Shown piece by piece: positions 18,139-27,455 of a stretch of DNA of 35,067 nucleotides (the stretch's first letter is position 1; the number at the start of each line of letters is the position of its first letter). Under the pieces are notes generated by a model. It was not told the DNA's origin. It did no database searches and saw only the letters and a list, made by a program, of their open reading frames with translations. This DNA comes from Caulochytrium protostelioides. Its lineage: Eukaryota; Chytridiomycota; Caulochytriomycetes; Caulochytriales; Caulochytriaceae. The stretch is taken from contig ML014301.1 in NCBI GenBank assembly GCA_003615045.1, forward strand, positions 1 to 35,067. The letters run 5' to 3'. The position numbers were made by a program, and so were the translations under genes.

Positions 18139-20820
18139 CTAGTCGTAGCTAATATCCATGTCGCCGCCGGCCGGCATCGAGTCGAGGTCCTGGTAGGAGC
18201 GGAGCGAGCGCGGGTCCATGCGGGCGTCCCGTGGGGGCGGCGGCTCGCGGCGCGCGCGCGGCGGCATACTCCCGTCGTAGCCGCGGCCGCGGCGGTCGCC
18301 GCTGTCGGCGCGGTGGGCGCGCGTGCCGTTGGCGTTGCGGCCGTCCTTGCCGGCGCCGGCGCCGTCGCGGTCGCGCGAGGCGGCCACGGCCGCGGCCGCG
18401 GCCTGCTCAGCGCGGGCCTGGACCTGGGCAAACAGGGTCTGCAGCGCGGGCGACGGCGCGAACGCAGCGCTCATGGCGACTTTGCTCGCGTCGCGCACAA
18501 AGTTGTTGTAGAACGTCACTTGCTCCTGCAGATCCGCGCGCATCTCCGGGTGCTTGAGGCCCAGATGCTTCTTGACGAACTCGGGCGCCTTGAACGGCTT
18601 CGAGCACAGACGGCAACGGTACTTCTCGCCGGCCATCTGCTGGATGCGGTCCTCGACGAGCCGCTCATACTCCGAGCCGAAATCCTTCACGCCCAGCTTC
18701 GTCAGCTCCTCGGGCGACAACGTGTCCATCAGAAGCTTGACGCGTTTGTCGATCGTCGCCGCCAAGGCGGCGGCGCTCGCCTCCGACGCCTCCGCCTCCG
18801 ACGATGACGGCGCGGCGGCGGTGGCGGCAGCGGCAGCGGCACGGGACGATGACGGCGCGGGTGGCGGCTTGGCGCCGAGCGGGAACGGCGCGCGGCGCGT
18901 CATGATCGTCGTGCGGCGAAGCAGATCCTCGAGCGACTGCGTCATGGTGCCGCTGTAGTAGTCATAGAAGTGGACGCAGCGCAGGTACAGGATGAGGAGG
19001 TCGAGGGCACGGAGAATCAGGTTCTGCGCGCGCTGCACGTCCTCGCTCGCCTGGGCCGCAGCAGCCTCGGGCGCGCAGCCCGTCGCGGCGACGGTGGCGA
19101 CGGCGTCGCCGTGCGCGGCTTCCACCATGTGGCAGGCCGTCTCGACCGCTAGACCGACAAATTCGGCGCTCAGGCGCTCCAGCACGAGCTGGCAGCCGGT
19201 GGCGGGCTTGATGGCCTTGTCCGTCGTCGCAGCAACCGCGGCATCGGCCGGGGCGTCGCCGTCGGCGGGCGCCGCATCGCCGTTCGCAGCCGCGGCGGCG
19301 CCGTCAGCCGGCGCGGCGGCATCCGCAGCGGCAGCGTCGCCGTCGGCGACGGGCGCCTCTTCCTGGCGGATGAGCGACGCATCGAGGTGTTGCGCCACCT
19401 CGAGGGCCTGGCGAGCGTCGTGGATCAGGCGCGGCCAATAGGAGAAGGCGGTGGGCAGGACGCGGAGTTTGGGCTTGGCGTAGGTGTGCTCGGTGACATG
19501 GAGGGTGCTCGCGCCGGCGACGGCCTGGTTGTCAACGGCGGAGATCACGTCGGCGATGGGGGTGCCCGGCTCGCAGACGATCCAGCCGTAGCGGCCGTAC
19601 TCGCGGTCGGGGCGCGGGTCGGCCAACGCCACGTACGCGAAGCCGGGAGCAGCCTTGACGGCGTCGACGAGCGCCGCGCGCGGGACGTCCTCGGGCAGGC
19701 TCGCGATGAACGCGGTCGTCGGCGCCACGTCGAGGATCCCCGGCTTGACGACGCTGGTGCTCTTGGTTTCGACAACATCGATCAGAGCGGGCGTCTTGGC
19801 CGCGTCCGCTGCCGGCGTCGCCGGGACCGGGGTGGCGGCGGCGGGAGCGCCGGCAGCATCACCGGTAGCATCGCCGTTGGTGGCTGTTGCGTCGGTCGCA
19901 GCGTCGTCCACGTCGGCATCCTTGTCGGCCGCATCAGCCATGGTCGCCTCCGCCACAGGCTTCGTCTCGACCGTCCGTTGGGCGTCGCCAGGCGTCGCCG
20001 CATCGGCCGCATCGCCGTCCTTGCTCGCATCGGTCACCGGCTTCGTGTCGGCATCGGCGTCGGGGCTGGCGTCGGTCGCCATGGGCTCAGCGGCAGGCGC
20101 GGCGGCGGTCGTCGGAGCCGGCGCCGGCGGCACCGCGGCCTCGAAGCTGACGCCATCCAGGTCGCCTTGGTCCAAGCGCGCCATGAACGCGGTCAGCGCG
20201 CGCTGTTTCATGGCCTCCACATCGGCCCGCAGATCGGTCACCTTCGGGTGGTACCGCTCGCGGAACCAGGCGACGTCCTTCTTCAGGCCAAAGAAGAGAC
20301 CGTACTGGCGCGTTTCCGCATTGAGCTTGTACTTGTCATAGCGCTCCTGGATCTCCTTGACGCCGCGGTTGTTGCCGGCGCCGCCGAGCGCGCGCGTGTG
20401 CTGGCGGTACCACGCCTCGAAGTACGCATAGGAAACGACACAGTCCATCCCCGTCGGGTCTTTGAGGTCAGAGGACGCGGCAGCGGCGCCCGAGGCGGCG
20501 CTGCGGCCGGAGGTGCCCGCGGGCGTATAGTAGCTGCCGCCACGGTGGGCAATGCCCGCGCTGCCGGGCCCACCGCTCACGCCGGTGCCGCGGTAGTTGA
20601 CGATGCCGTCGTTGGCGGTGTGGTAGGACGGGGCGTAGTAGTCGCCGCTGGCCGGCAGCGTTGCGTGGCGCGGCATCTTGGTGACGCGGTCATGGCCGTC
20701 GTCCGGGGACGGCGAGCGGCCGCGCTTGTAGACGTCGCCATACTGACTCGCGTAGCCGTAGCCGGAGCCCTGGTAGTAGTCGCCGCGGCTGTACACGGCA
20801 CGGTCATCCTGGCCGGACAT
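18139..20820 (-). CDS. ARS2: ARS2/SERRATE-like RNA effector protein
   Basis: Predicted 893-residue nuclear protein of the ARS2/Serrate/Pir2 family, which links the cap-binding complex to RNA processing, export or exosome decay. The N-terminus is Tyr/Gly-rich. The DUF3546 domain (about 125-220) shows YFEAWYRQHTR, EIQERYDKYKLNAE and WFRERYHPK. Ala/Asp low complexity spans about 225-350. An RRM-like middle domain (about 360-480) includes GRYGWIVCE. A further Ala/Asp block follows. The C-terminal domain (about 690-790) holds EYERLVEDRIQQMAGEKYRC and the C2H2 finger YRCRLCSKPFKAPEFVKKH, the best family mark. The end is Arg/Gly-rich. The start at 20820 is the first ATG; the frame upstream begins with TTG and would add an artificial poly-Leu segment. 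Confidence 0.93.
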   Translation of the reverse strand: MSGQDDRAVYSRGDYYQGSGYGYASQYGDVYKRGRSPSPDDGHDRVTKMPRHATLPASGDYYAPSYHTANDGIVNYRGTGVSGGPGSAGIAHRGGSYYTPAGTSGRSAASGAAAASSDLKDPTGMDCVVSYAYFEAWYRQHTRALGGAGNNRGVKEIQERYDKYKLNAETRQYGLFFGLKKDVAWFRERYHPKVTDLRADVEAMKQRALTAFMARLDQGDLDGVSFEAAVPPAPAPTTAAAPAAEPMATDASPDADADTKPVTDASKDGDAADAATPGDAQRTVETKPVAEATMADAADKDADVDDAATDATATNGDATGDAAGAPAAATPVPATPAADAAKTPALIDVVETKSTSVVKPGILDVAPTTAFIASLPEDVPRAALVDAVKAAPGFAYVALADPRPDREYGRYGWIVCEPGTPIADVISAVDNQAVAGASTLHVTEHTYAKPKLRVLPTAFSYWPRLIHDARQALEVAQHLDASLIRQEEAPVADGDAAAADAAAPADGAAAAANGDAAPADGDAPADAAVAATTDKAIKPATGCQLVLERLSAEFVGLAVETACHMVEAAHGDAVATVAATGCAPEAAAAQASEDVQRAQNLILRALDLLILYLRCVHFYDYYSGTMTQSLEDLLRRTTIMTRRAPFPLGAKPPPAPSSSRAAAAAATAAAPSSSEAEASEASAAALAATIDKRVKLLMDTLSPEELTKLGVKDFGSEYERLVEDRIQQMAGEKYRCRLCSKPFKAPEFVKKHLGLKHPEMRADLQEQVTFYNNFVRDASKVAMSAAFAPSPALQTLFAQVQARAEQAAAAAVAASRDRDGAGAGKDGRNANGTRAHRADSGDRRGRGYDGSMPPRARREPPPPRDARMDPRSLRSYQDLDSMPAGGDMDISYD

Positions 20821-21186
20821 GGCGGGCAGCAGCAGCAGCAGTAGCAGCGGTAGGCAGGCCCGAGCTGCGGAGACTGGCGGCGGGTGGGGAGTATAAAGAT
20901 GAAAGGATGAAAGACCGCCGGAGAGGCGATGGGAGGAGGAGGTGGTGGACGCAGGGACGGTCAAGGACGACCCGGGCCACGGTCGGGGAGTTAAGGGAAG
21001 CGGGTATCACCGAGTCGTGAGCTCCTTGTGATGTGCGCGACGTGACGGTACGGACGTGCGTGGCCGCCGTCGGACCTGGACGTCTCGGCACAGCGGGACG
21101 GCCTGCATCGCCGACGCGCTTCTGCGAACGATGAAGAACGCCGAAGGTGGCCATCGACCGAGCCGACGTCCTCGTGGCACGTCGGC

Positions 21187-21242
21187 ATCAGCAGCAGCAG
21201 CAGCAGCAGCAGCGGCAGCGGCAGCGGCAGCGGCAGCAGCAG
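21187..21242 (+). repeat. CAG/CGG triplet microsatellite
   Basis: About eight CAG units, then alternating CGG and CAG units, ending CAGCAGCAG. It lies in non-coding DNA about 370 bases upstream of the ARS2 ATG and may be length-variable. Confidence 0.85.
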
Positions 21243-21357
21243 CCGATACGCGATGGCGCTGCAACGGGTCGATGCCGCTCCGCGGTACTCGGCAGGGGTC
21301 AAGGTCCCCGCGTCTCGCTCGACTGGGCGCCAGCGCCACGGCGGGCGATGGTCAGCC

Positions 21358-21358
<1 letters not shown>

Positions 21359-21393
<35 letters not shown>
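21359..21393 (+). repeat. CGG triplet microsatellite
   Basis: Eleven or so uninterrupted GGC/CGG units in the ARS2 to zinc-knuckle spacer, about 120 bases beyond the CAG tract. Confidence 0.85.
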
Positions 21394-21394
<1 letters not shown>

Positions 21395-21539
21395 GCCCCT
21401 GCGGCCCCGAGAGGGACCGAACGACGGCAGGCCCGTGGAGAACGCCGGCGCCGACCTGCCGTCGCGCGCCACAGGCGAGACAGTGGAGATGCGGCCATGA
21501 TGGAACGATGAGCACCCTCCAGGTGATCCAGGTGCTGTC

Positions 21540-21568
21540 CGATACCCCCACGAATCATAGGGGTATCG
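21540..21568. repeat. Inverted repeat, 9-bp arms
   Basis: CGATACCCC (21540-21548) and its exact reverse complement GGGGTATCG (21560-21568) flank an 11-base loop. It lies in the ARS2 to zinc-knuckle spacer and is not next to any gene end. Confidence 0.75.
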
Positions 21569-22316
21569 CGTTGCTGTATGGCCTCGCTATCACAGGTCGG
21601 TCACGTAGCTTTGGTGCGATGTCGGCATGGGGCGATGGAGCGACGATGTCGCGTGATCGTCACATCACGACGGTCGACAACGAGAACGACCAAACCTGCT
21701 TCGATAACCTGCAGACAAGCTCCACCGCAGCGCAGAGTTCCTTGTTGTGCTTGGCGCTGCTTCTCCTATAGAGAGCGGGGCGCCATGTTCCATCGTGTAG
21801 AAAGCACCATAATGCGCTGCGTCATCAGGACCCTTGATGAGCTGTGCCCAGCATACCTTATCACGTGTCGACGCTCGATCGCATGGCTGTCGCAGGCGCG
21901 GGATCGTGGTAGAGTTGGGGTTTGCGGCTCCATGGCGGTGGCGGACGCCACGAGCGAGGAGGCCAGAGCTCCGACGCCACGGGCCCGGTCCCGACCGGGG
22001 GCCGGGGCTGAGTGAGTCGGACTTTGGTGGCGGGCCTTGGCCGGGGATGGCGGGGATCACCGACGCCCGCGAAGGGACGAAACGGCCGCGCCTCTCGCTA
22101 CTGACAAGAACCGTCGTCGGAACAGCGACCCCGCAACTCATACTGCGTGATCGGCGGTCTCTGCCTCGGACGCTCTTCCTGTCGTTAGCTTTGCGTGCCA
22201 TCGGCATCGGCCTCGCAGCGATCCGAAGCATCCGTCTCCAATCGATAGCGTCGATCGACCCTCCTGCGCGTTCCGGATCCTTTCCCTCAGCCCCGACCGA
22301 GCGAGCCCTTGCCGCC

Positions 22317-23390
22317 ATGACCCGCGTGACCCGTATGGTGAAGGCACCCCGGCAGCCGCTGGAAGCCACGCCATTCGTGCCGCGGCCTATCTTGCCGCCC
22401 ACCAAGGGCGGCACCGCCGCCGATACCACGACTATCAGCGTCACGGCCTCGCCGGCAGCCTCCGGGACACCGGCCGCTTCCCCGACGCCGGCCCCGGCGC
22501 AGGTAGCCGCGGCGCCCAAGACCGCAGTGACGGAAGCGCCCGAGACGGACGCCGCGCCGCGGAAGACCGACGCTGCCGCGCCGACCGCCGCCGATACGTC
22601 CGCGCCCGCGGATGGCAAAAAGAAGCGTCACCGCTTCAAAAAGGGCAAGCCAGCCGTCGAGGCCGATGGCGCCGCGGATGGCGCCCTTCGTGCCGCGAAG
22701 CCGGCGGCGTCCAGCGGCTCGGTGCACCCGAGCCGCCAGGAGCCGATGAACGCGCCTGCGACGGCCGCAGCGACCGCCGCCGACGCGGCACGCGAGGCTG
22801 CCGACGCGGGCGGCAAGCGTCCCCGGTTCGAGGACCGGACGGACGCACGCCGCGAGGCGCGGCGGGAGGAGCGGCGGGCGGCCATGACGTGCTTCCAGTG
22901 CCGCGGCACGGGCCACGGCATCGCGGACTGCCCTAAGACGCAGGCGGCGCGCGAGGCCGACGCCGCCGACGCCGTCGGCAGCCTGATCGCCAAGCCGACG
23001 GGCGCCATGTGCTACAAGTGCGGGTCGCTCGCCCACTCGGTGCACCAGTGCAAGAAGCCGACCGACCAGAACAACCCGTACCCGTATGCGGAGTGCTTTG
23101 TCTGCGGGCTGCGCGGGCACCTCGCGTCGAAGTGTCCCAAGAACCCGCGGGGCTTATACCCGAACGGCGGCGGGTGCCGCTACTGCGCCTCTACGCAGCA
23201 CCTGGCGCGCGACTGCCGCCCCGACAAGGTCGACGTGGGCAAGACCGTGATCGGCGTCGTGACGGCCAACGCGAACCCCGAGGAGGACGATCTCTTTGGC
23301 GCGTTGCGCGAGCAGGCGGCTGAGCGCCAGGCCGCTGCGGCGGCCAAGCGGCAGGCCAAGCCGGTCGGACCGAAGCGCGTCAAGTTCTGA
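22317..23390 (+). CDS. ZCCHC9: ZCCHC9-like zinc-knuckle protein
   Basis: Predicted 357-residue RNA-binding protein with four CCHC zinc knuckles, like human ZCCHC9, a nucleolar protein. The N-terminal half is Ala/Thr/Pro-rich with a basic patch (KKKRHRFKKGK). A basic helix (DARREARREERRAAM) leads into the knuckles at about 192-301: CFQCRGTGHGIADC, CYKCGSLAHSVHQC, CFVCGLRGHLASKC and CRYCASTQHLARDC. Spacing and the PKNPRGLYPNGGGC linker match ZCCHC9 closely. The C-terminus has EEDDLF and ends PKRVKF. The ATG at 22317 has a GCCGCC context, and MTR matches the start of human ZCCHC9. An upstream in-frame ATG-initiated extension exists from 21834 but looks non-coding. Confidence 0.9.
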   Translation: MTRVTRMVKAPRQPLEATPFVPRPILPPTKGGTAADTTTISVTASPAASGTPAASPTPAPAQVAAAPKTAVTEAPETDAAPRKTDAAAPTAADTSAPADGKKKRHRFKKGKPAVEADGAADGALRAAKPAASSGSVHPSRQEPMNAPATAAATAADAAREAADAGGKRPRFEDRTDARREARREERRAAMTCFQCRGTGHGIADCPKTQAAREADAADAVGSLIAKPTGAMCYKCGSLAHSVHQCKKPTDQNNPYPYAECFVCGLRGHLASKCPKNPRGLYPNGGGCRYCASTQHLARDCRPDKVDVGKTVIGVVTANANPEEDDLFGALREQAAERQAAAAAKRQAKPVGPKRVKF

Positions 23391-23913
23391 ACCGCCGGAT
23401 CCAATCACCGATACTTAACTTATTGTTTGTCCTGACCCCGCGTGGTGAGATCTCGTGGTTGGACGGGAGGGTTGCTTTTTAGCCGCCCACCAGGGGCGCT
23501 GCGCCACATTGCGAAGGTTGTGCGACCCAGGCGAGGAGGCCGAGCGGGGGAGCCCTCGAGCCCAACCTCGCGCGGGGCCACCTGGCAGGCGATGGGCGAT
23601 GGAGACGACGGGACGAGATGCACCGACCGGCCAGGGTCTTGCGCGATGCACAACCACGGGACAATGGCCAAAGATCCTTGTCTTGTGACTCTACCGAGCA
23701 CACGCGCGTATCATGCGACATGATCGCGCACGGCTGGCTGGACGGCGGCGCTCCGGCCGGCGTGCCGGAGGTGGATGCGCCGCGGTGACCTGACTCGATG
23801 CATCGCTTGACGAACATCGTTCCCGCACCCCTATCGATTGGCGCCTGCTCCACTCCGTTTCGAGGATGCAGACCCCGTGCGATTCTGCCAACACGGCCTC
23901 CGGCCACAGCACG
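23391..23913. other. Intergenic region, zinc-knuckle to MAPR gene
   Basis: About 520 bases with no recognisable gene. It begins AT-rich (CTTAACTTATTGTTTG near 23415-23430), probably the zinc-knuckle gene's 3' end, and should hold the MAPR promoter. No clear TATA box. Confidence 0.5.
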
Positions 23914-24506
23914 ATGGCGACAGCCGTGACCGATGCGGCTGCGCCGCCCGTGGCGACGAGGTAACGTTGCTGCTCGCGCCCCCACCTCCCCACGCTGCAG
24001 TCGCGAGTGATATCCCTGGTGATCTCGCTTGTCGAAGGATACCAGCGCGACCAACGGCCCTACTGTGAGCCTGATGCGAGACCGACATGCCTGCTCATCC
24101 TGCGCTGTCCACTCCTTTCTGTTTTGTGTGTTCTGTGGTATGATCGCCACGGGGGTGATCGCCACGCTTCAGCCCGCCCCGCGTGTTTGAGGCCGACGAG
24201 CTGCTGCCGTTCGACGGCAGCGATCCCGAGAAGCCCATCTACATTGCCATCAAAGGCATTGTGTTTGATCTCTCGGGCAACCGCAAGAGCTACGCGCCCG
24301 GCGGCTCGTACCACGTGTTTGCCGGCAAGGACCCGTCCATGGCGCTCGGCAAGAGCTCGCTCAAGCCGGAGGAGTGTGTCGCTGACTTTTCGAGCCTGGA
24401 TGCGGAGCAGATGAAGGTGCTCGACCAGTGGCTCGCCTTCTTCACCAAGCGCTACCCGCGCGTCGGCGTCATCAAGGGCTCCTATGCGGCCCTCCACAAC
24501 CTGTGA
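23914..24506 (+). CDS. MAPR/Dap1-type cytochrome b5-like haem protein, two exons
   Basis: Membrane-associated progesterone receptor family protein (Dap1/PGRMC relatives), which bind haem and support cytochrome P450 and sterol metabolism. Exon 2 carries the whole domain: VFEADELLPFDG, PIYIAIKGIVFDLS, SYAPGGSYHVFAGKDPSMAL, a SSLKPEECV block and the W-x-x-FFTKRYPRVG end. An in-frame TGA (24156-24158) blocks a direct upstream start. A short first exon (23914-23960) spliced to 24173 supplies an ATG and gives 126 residues. Tyr56 and Tyr62 correspond to Tyr107 and the haem-ligand Tyr113 of PGRMC1. No membrane segment is present, unlike most PGRMC and Dap1 proteins, so it may be soluble. The domain call is firm; the first exon is inferred. 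Confidence 0.83.
23961..24172 (+). other. Inferred intron of MAPR gene (212 nt)
   Basis: Donor AG|GTAACG at 23960/23961 and acceptor CTTCAG ending at 24172. Joining gives AG plus C, a Ser codon, and keeps the frame from ATG 23914 into the haem domain. A CTGAT branch-like site lies near 24071-24075. The donor is weaker than the GTAAGT of the other two introns. Confidence 0.65.
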
Positions 24507-24947
24507 TATCTCATATTTTGCTACGTCATACCACAGCCTGCTGGGCGATACGGGGGGCCAAGCAGCTCTGCCTAATGAATCCAGTCGGGTCTTGGCTTTA
24601 TACTCATGGGTTTGAGGGGGGAATGGTCTTGAGACCGCTTGCCGCAGGCAACGAGGCAAGCGGACCCTGCACATGGCAGCGGGAAGGGGGCGGAGGCGGG
24701 ACCGGCGGGCCCGATAGGCGATGCGGCGTGGGCAGCCCCGCATGAAGCGCCGAACGACGGGCCTTCCATCAAGACGACGAAGGCGACGCCCAGGATCACT
24801 AAAGCGGCCAGGATGCCGGCCAAGTCGTCCTGACGCCGTCGCGGCGCGCCGAGGCCCGTCGAGCGGCAAATACCACGCGGTCGGCCAGCTCCTTCGCTCA
24901 TCCTCCAACGCTGCCCAGCGATCCCTGCCGCTTCTTGTCGCCGCCGC

Positions 24948-24978
<31 letters not shown>

Positions 24979-25055
24979 GCGCTCTGGATCGACTTGCCCT
25001 GATCACCCGACCTTGATCACTATTTCCCACTCGCGGCCGGGTTGCTGACCGACGG
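24507..25055. other. Intergenic region with a possible small minus-strand ORF
   Basis: About 550 bases between the MAPR and PCI genes. A CCG/GCC triplet run lies at about 24940-24982. On the minus strand an open frame with an ATG at 24902 to a stop at 24572 would contain one strong hydrophobic segment (LAGILAALVILGVAFVVLM). I recognise no family, and hydrophobic runs arise readily in GC-rich DNA, so I do not call a gene. Confidence 0.45.
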
Positions 25056-26642
25056 ATGGCCGGTGGGAACCGTCATGCCGGTGGCGCGGCACGGACCCCC
25101 CAGGCGTGGTGCCACCACATCGCCGACGCCGTCCGCCGACGCCGCGGTGATGTCCTCGCGCGCCTGCTGGACCCCGCGGCGCCCGACACGCGCGCCGTCG
25201 CCGCCGCGTGCTGGCGCGAGGCAGCCGGGGTCCCGCGCGATGCCGGCGCCGCGCCGCCGGACAGCGCGACGGCCGAGCAGCTGGCTGCCGTCGACGCGCT
25301 CATCGCTCAGACGGCGGCGGCGCAGGGCGTGCCGGCCGGGTGGACGCCCGTGCTCCAGCGGCTGATCCCGCTCGTGAGCGCCGACGCCGCCACCGCTTCA
25401 CGGCCCACTAACGCGCGGTCGCTCGCCGCCGCCGCGACGGCGGCGCAGCGCGCGGCACAGCTGGTGCAGGCGTTCCACGCCGTGTTCACGTCGCTCGAGC
25501 GGTGGGCGCTGCCGGTGCTGTACCGCGTGCACGGGATCCAGATCGCAGCGGCGACGGCGGCCGACGCGGCGGCGCACGCTGCCGGCGAGGAGGCCGCCAC
25601 GGCGTCGTACCGCGAGGACGCCGCGCGCGCCCTCAACCGCGCGTTCAGCCTCTGCGTCACCGACCGCTTCGGCGCGCTCGCCACCAGCCGCAAATGGGGC
25701 GCCTACGGCGTCATGAGCCGTCTGCTCCGCGTCTACCTCGCGCTGGGCCAGCTCGCCCTCTGCCGCGCCGTGCTGCGGAGCCTGCGCGCGCCCGACCTGC
25801 CCGCCCTCGACGCCTACCCGCTGCCCGACCAGGCCGCCTTCCACTACTACCTGGGCCTCGTGCACTTCTGCGAGGAGAGCGAGGGTGACGCGATGCGCGA
25901 GCTGATGTGGGTCTGGCGGCGCCTCCCGCCCGTCTGCGTCGCCCACCGCCGCGCCGTCCTCGGCTACCTGATCCCGCTGCGCCTCGCCCGCGGCGTCGCC
26001 CCGACACCGCGGCTGCTCGCCTACATGACGATGCCGCTCTCGGCGCTCACGGCCGGCGGCGCGGACGGCGTCGACGGCACCGGCACGGTACCGCGCAAGC
26101 ACGCCCGCGGCCCCGCAGACCTCACCGACACGGAGATCGGCGCGTGGGCACCGCAGAGCGTCTACGCGCCGTTCGCGCGGACGCTGGCGACCGGCGACGT
26201 GTATGCGTTCCGCGCCGCGCTGGCGCAGCACGCGCGCGCCCTCATGGCCGCAGGCGCCTTTCTCGCGATGGAGCGCGTCGAGCTCGTCGTCGTCCGGCGG
26301 CTCGTCGCCCTCGTATGGGAGCTGCGCGGAAAAGCCAATCGGCTGCCATATGCGGCGGTCGTGCTCGCGTGGCGCGTGAGCGCGCAGCTGACGGCGGCCG
26401 CTGCGACGGCGACGACGCCGGCACGCGACGTGCTGGCGGAGCTGCTGATGGCGCCGGCGGCCGCGGACGCCGCGGACGTCGAGACTGCGCTGGATGCCCC
26501 GCCGTCGGCGGAGCAGCTGGCCAGCATCGAGTGTGCACTCTCCTTGCTCATCGCCCGCGGGTGGATGAAGGGCTACCTAGCCCACGACCACCGCATGGCC
26601 GTGCTCTCTCAGACCAACGCGTTTCCTCCGCTGGAGCAATAA
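25056..26642 (+). CDS. CSN12: Csn12/PCID2/Thp1-like PCI-domain protein
   Basis: Predicted 528-residue PCI-domain protein of the Csn12/PCID2/Thp1 family, which acts in mRNA export (TREX-2) or with the COP9 signalosome. The TPR-like helical part shows ALNRAFSLCVTDR, SRKWGAYGVM, LCRAVLRSLRAPDLPALDAYP and FHYYLGLVHFCEE. GYLIPLRLARGVAPTPRLL follows; the PCI part has FRAALAQHARAL and VRRLVALVW. The winged-helix end has LIARGWMKGYLAHDHRMAVLS and finishes FPPLEQ. LNRAFxLCxTDR and LPALDAYP favour Csn12 over PCID2. An Ala-rich insert occurs within the first 130 residues. The ATG at 25056 is first in frame and has C at -3, a weak context. It converges with the PP2C gene. Confidence 0.88.
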   Translation: MAGGNRHAGGAARTPQAWCHHIADAVRRRRGDVLARLLDPAAPDTRAVAAACWREAAGVPRDAGAAPPDSATAEQLAAVDALIAQTAAAQGVPAGWTPVLQRLIPLVSADAATASRPTNARSLAAAATAAQRAAQLVQAFHAVFTSLERWALPVLYRVHGIQIAAATAADAAAHAAGEEAATASYREDAARALNRAFSLCVTDRFGALATSRKWGAYGVMSRLLRVYLALGQLALCRAVLRSLRAPDLPALDAYPLPDQAAFHYYLGLVHFCEESEGDAMRELMWVWRRLPPVCVAHRRAVLGYLIPLRLARGVAPTPRLLAYMTMPLSALTAGGADGVDGTGTVPRKHARGPADLTDTEIGAWAPQSVYAPFARTLATGDVYAFRAALAQHARALMAAGAFLAMERVELVVVRRLVALVWELRGKANRLPYAAVVLAWRVSAQLTAAAATATTPARDVLAELLMAPAAADAADVETALDAPPSAEQLASIECALSLLIARGWMKGYLAHDHRMAVLSQTNAFPPLEQ

Positions 26643-26924
26643 CGATGCGCCGTCTCGCGACAACGGTCGATGATTCGGATCCATCGAAGCATGATAACAG
26701 AGATAGATCGCTCGACCGTGGTCGGGGCGCGTCCGGTGAGCACGGTGGTCCGCCTTTCTGATGCCCCCTCTCTGGTTCCAACCCCATCAAACGCCGTGCA
26801 CGAAGCGCGGCGAGCCCGATCCCGCGAATCTCCGCATGACTCAAAAGAATAGAAAATCGACGCATTTGTCTGTGTATGTGATGTGTGACGTGAAGAAAAA
26901 AAGGCAAAGAAAAGAGAGTTAGAC

Positions 26925-26955
<31 letters not shown>

Positions 26956-27455
26956 GAGAGAGAAGAGAAAGATCTCATCCGTCAGATCTGCCGGATGATC
27001 GTCACGCAGGGCATTTAAGGCATCCGCAGGAACAAGAAAAGGGCATAGGGGCCAAATAAAATGGAAATAGAGAACAAAGGATGACATCGAAGGAACGCTG
27101 CAGAACGCGGGCCGAGGAGGAATAGGCGTGGTTGAAAGCACCGCCCGTCAAGGGTCAGCGAGATCGGCACGCGACACACCAGCCGCAATCATCATTTAAC
27201 GCGTCACCAATCTTCCAACCGACGACGATGAACGGCAGGGTCAATGCCGCTGATCTACGCTGCGTCAACGATCCGCGTCGATGTAGCAGAAGCACGGGCT
27301 CACCTCTCGCATCCCGAGCTCGCCAAGCTCGCCGACACACCGCTGCCACGTGCCTCTGTCACGTACCATCCCGCCACGCCCTGAGGTCGCTCGTGACGGC
27401 ACGCCTGCGGCTACTGCTGCGGAAGCGAGGGAAACCAAGGGAGAGAACCGCCGCT
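26643..27455. other. Convergent intergenic region with GA microsatellite
   Basis: Spacer between the 3' ends of the PCI gene and the PP2C gene. It contains a GA-rich simple repeat at 26913-26970 and an AATAAA near 27053-27060 on the plus strand, the latter about 410 bases past the PCI stop, so it may not be its polyadenylation signal. The 197-codon minus-strand frame over the repeat is Ser/Leu-rich from the GA tract and not a gene. Confidence 0.6.
26913..26970 (+). repeat. GA-rich microsatellite
   Basis: Mostly GA dinucleotides with GATA interruptions, about 58 bases, in the convergent PCI to PP2C spacer. Strong purine/pyrimidine strand asymmetry. Confidence 0.9.

Larger units (their letters stand above)
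20821..22316. other. Divergent intergenic region with triplet repeats
   Basis: Spacer between ARS2 (minus) and the zinc-knuckle gene (plus). It contains three triplet-repeat tracts (CAG near 20828-20850, CAG/CGG at 21187-21242, CGG at about 21359-21393), an inverted repeat at 21540-21568, and CACGTG at 21862-21867. The poly-Ala, poly-Gln and poly-Arg frames over the triplets are artefacts of these repeats. No gene recognised. Confidence 0.6.

Noticed and set aside
20821-20964. 48-residue extension of ARS2 with a poly-Leu stretch resembling a signal peptide
   Set aside because: It would start at TTG, and the Leu run is the reverse reading of a CAG repeat. ARS2 is nuclear.
21834-22316. 161-residue N-terminal extension of the zinc-knuckle protein
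   Set aside because: Unlike the family and Arg/Pro-rich. The ATG at 22317 has a near-ideal context and matches the conserved MTR start.
26548-27141. 197-codon minus-strand frame with a Ser/Leu repeat
   Set aside because: The repeat is the reverse reading of the GA microsatellite, and the frame runs into the PCI gene.
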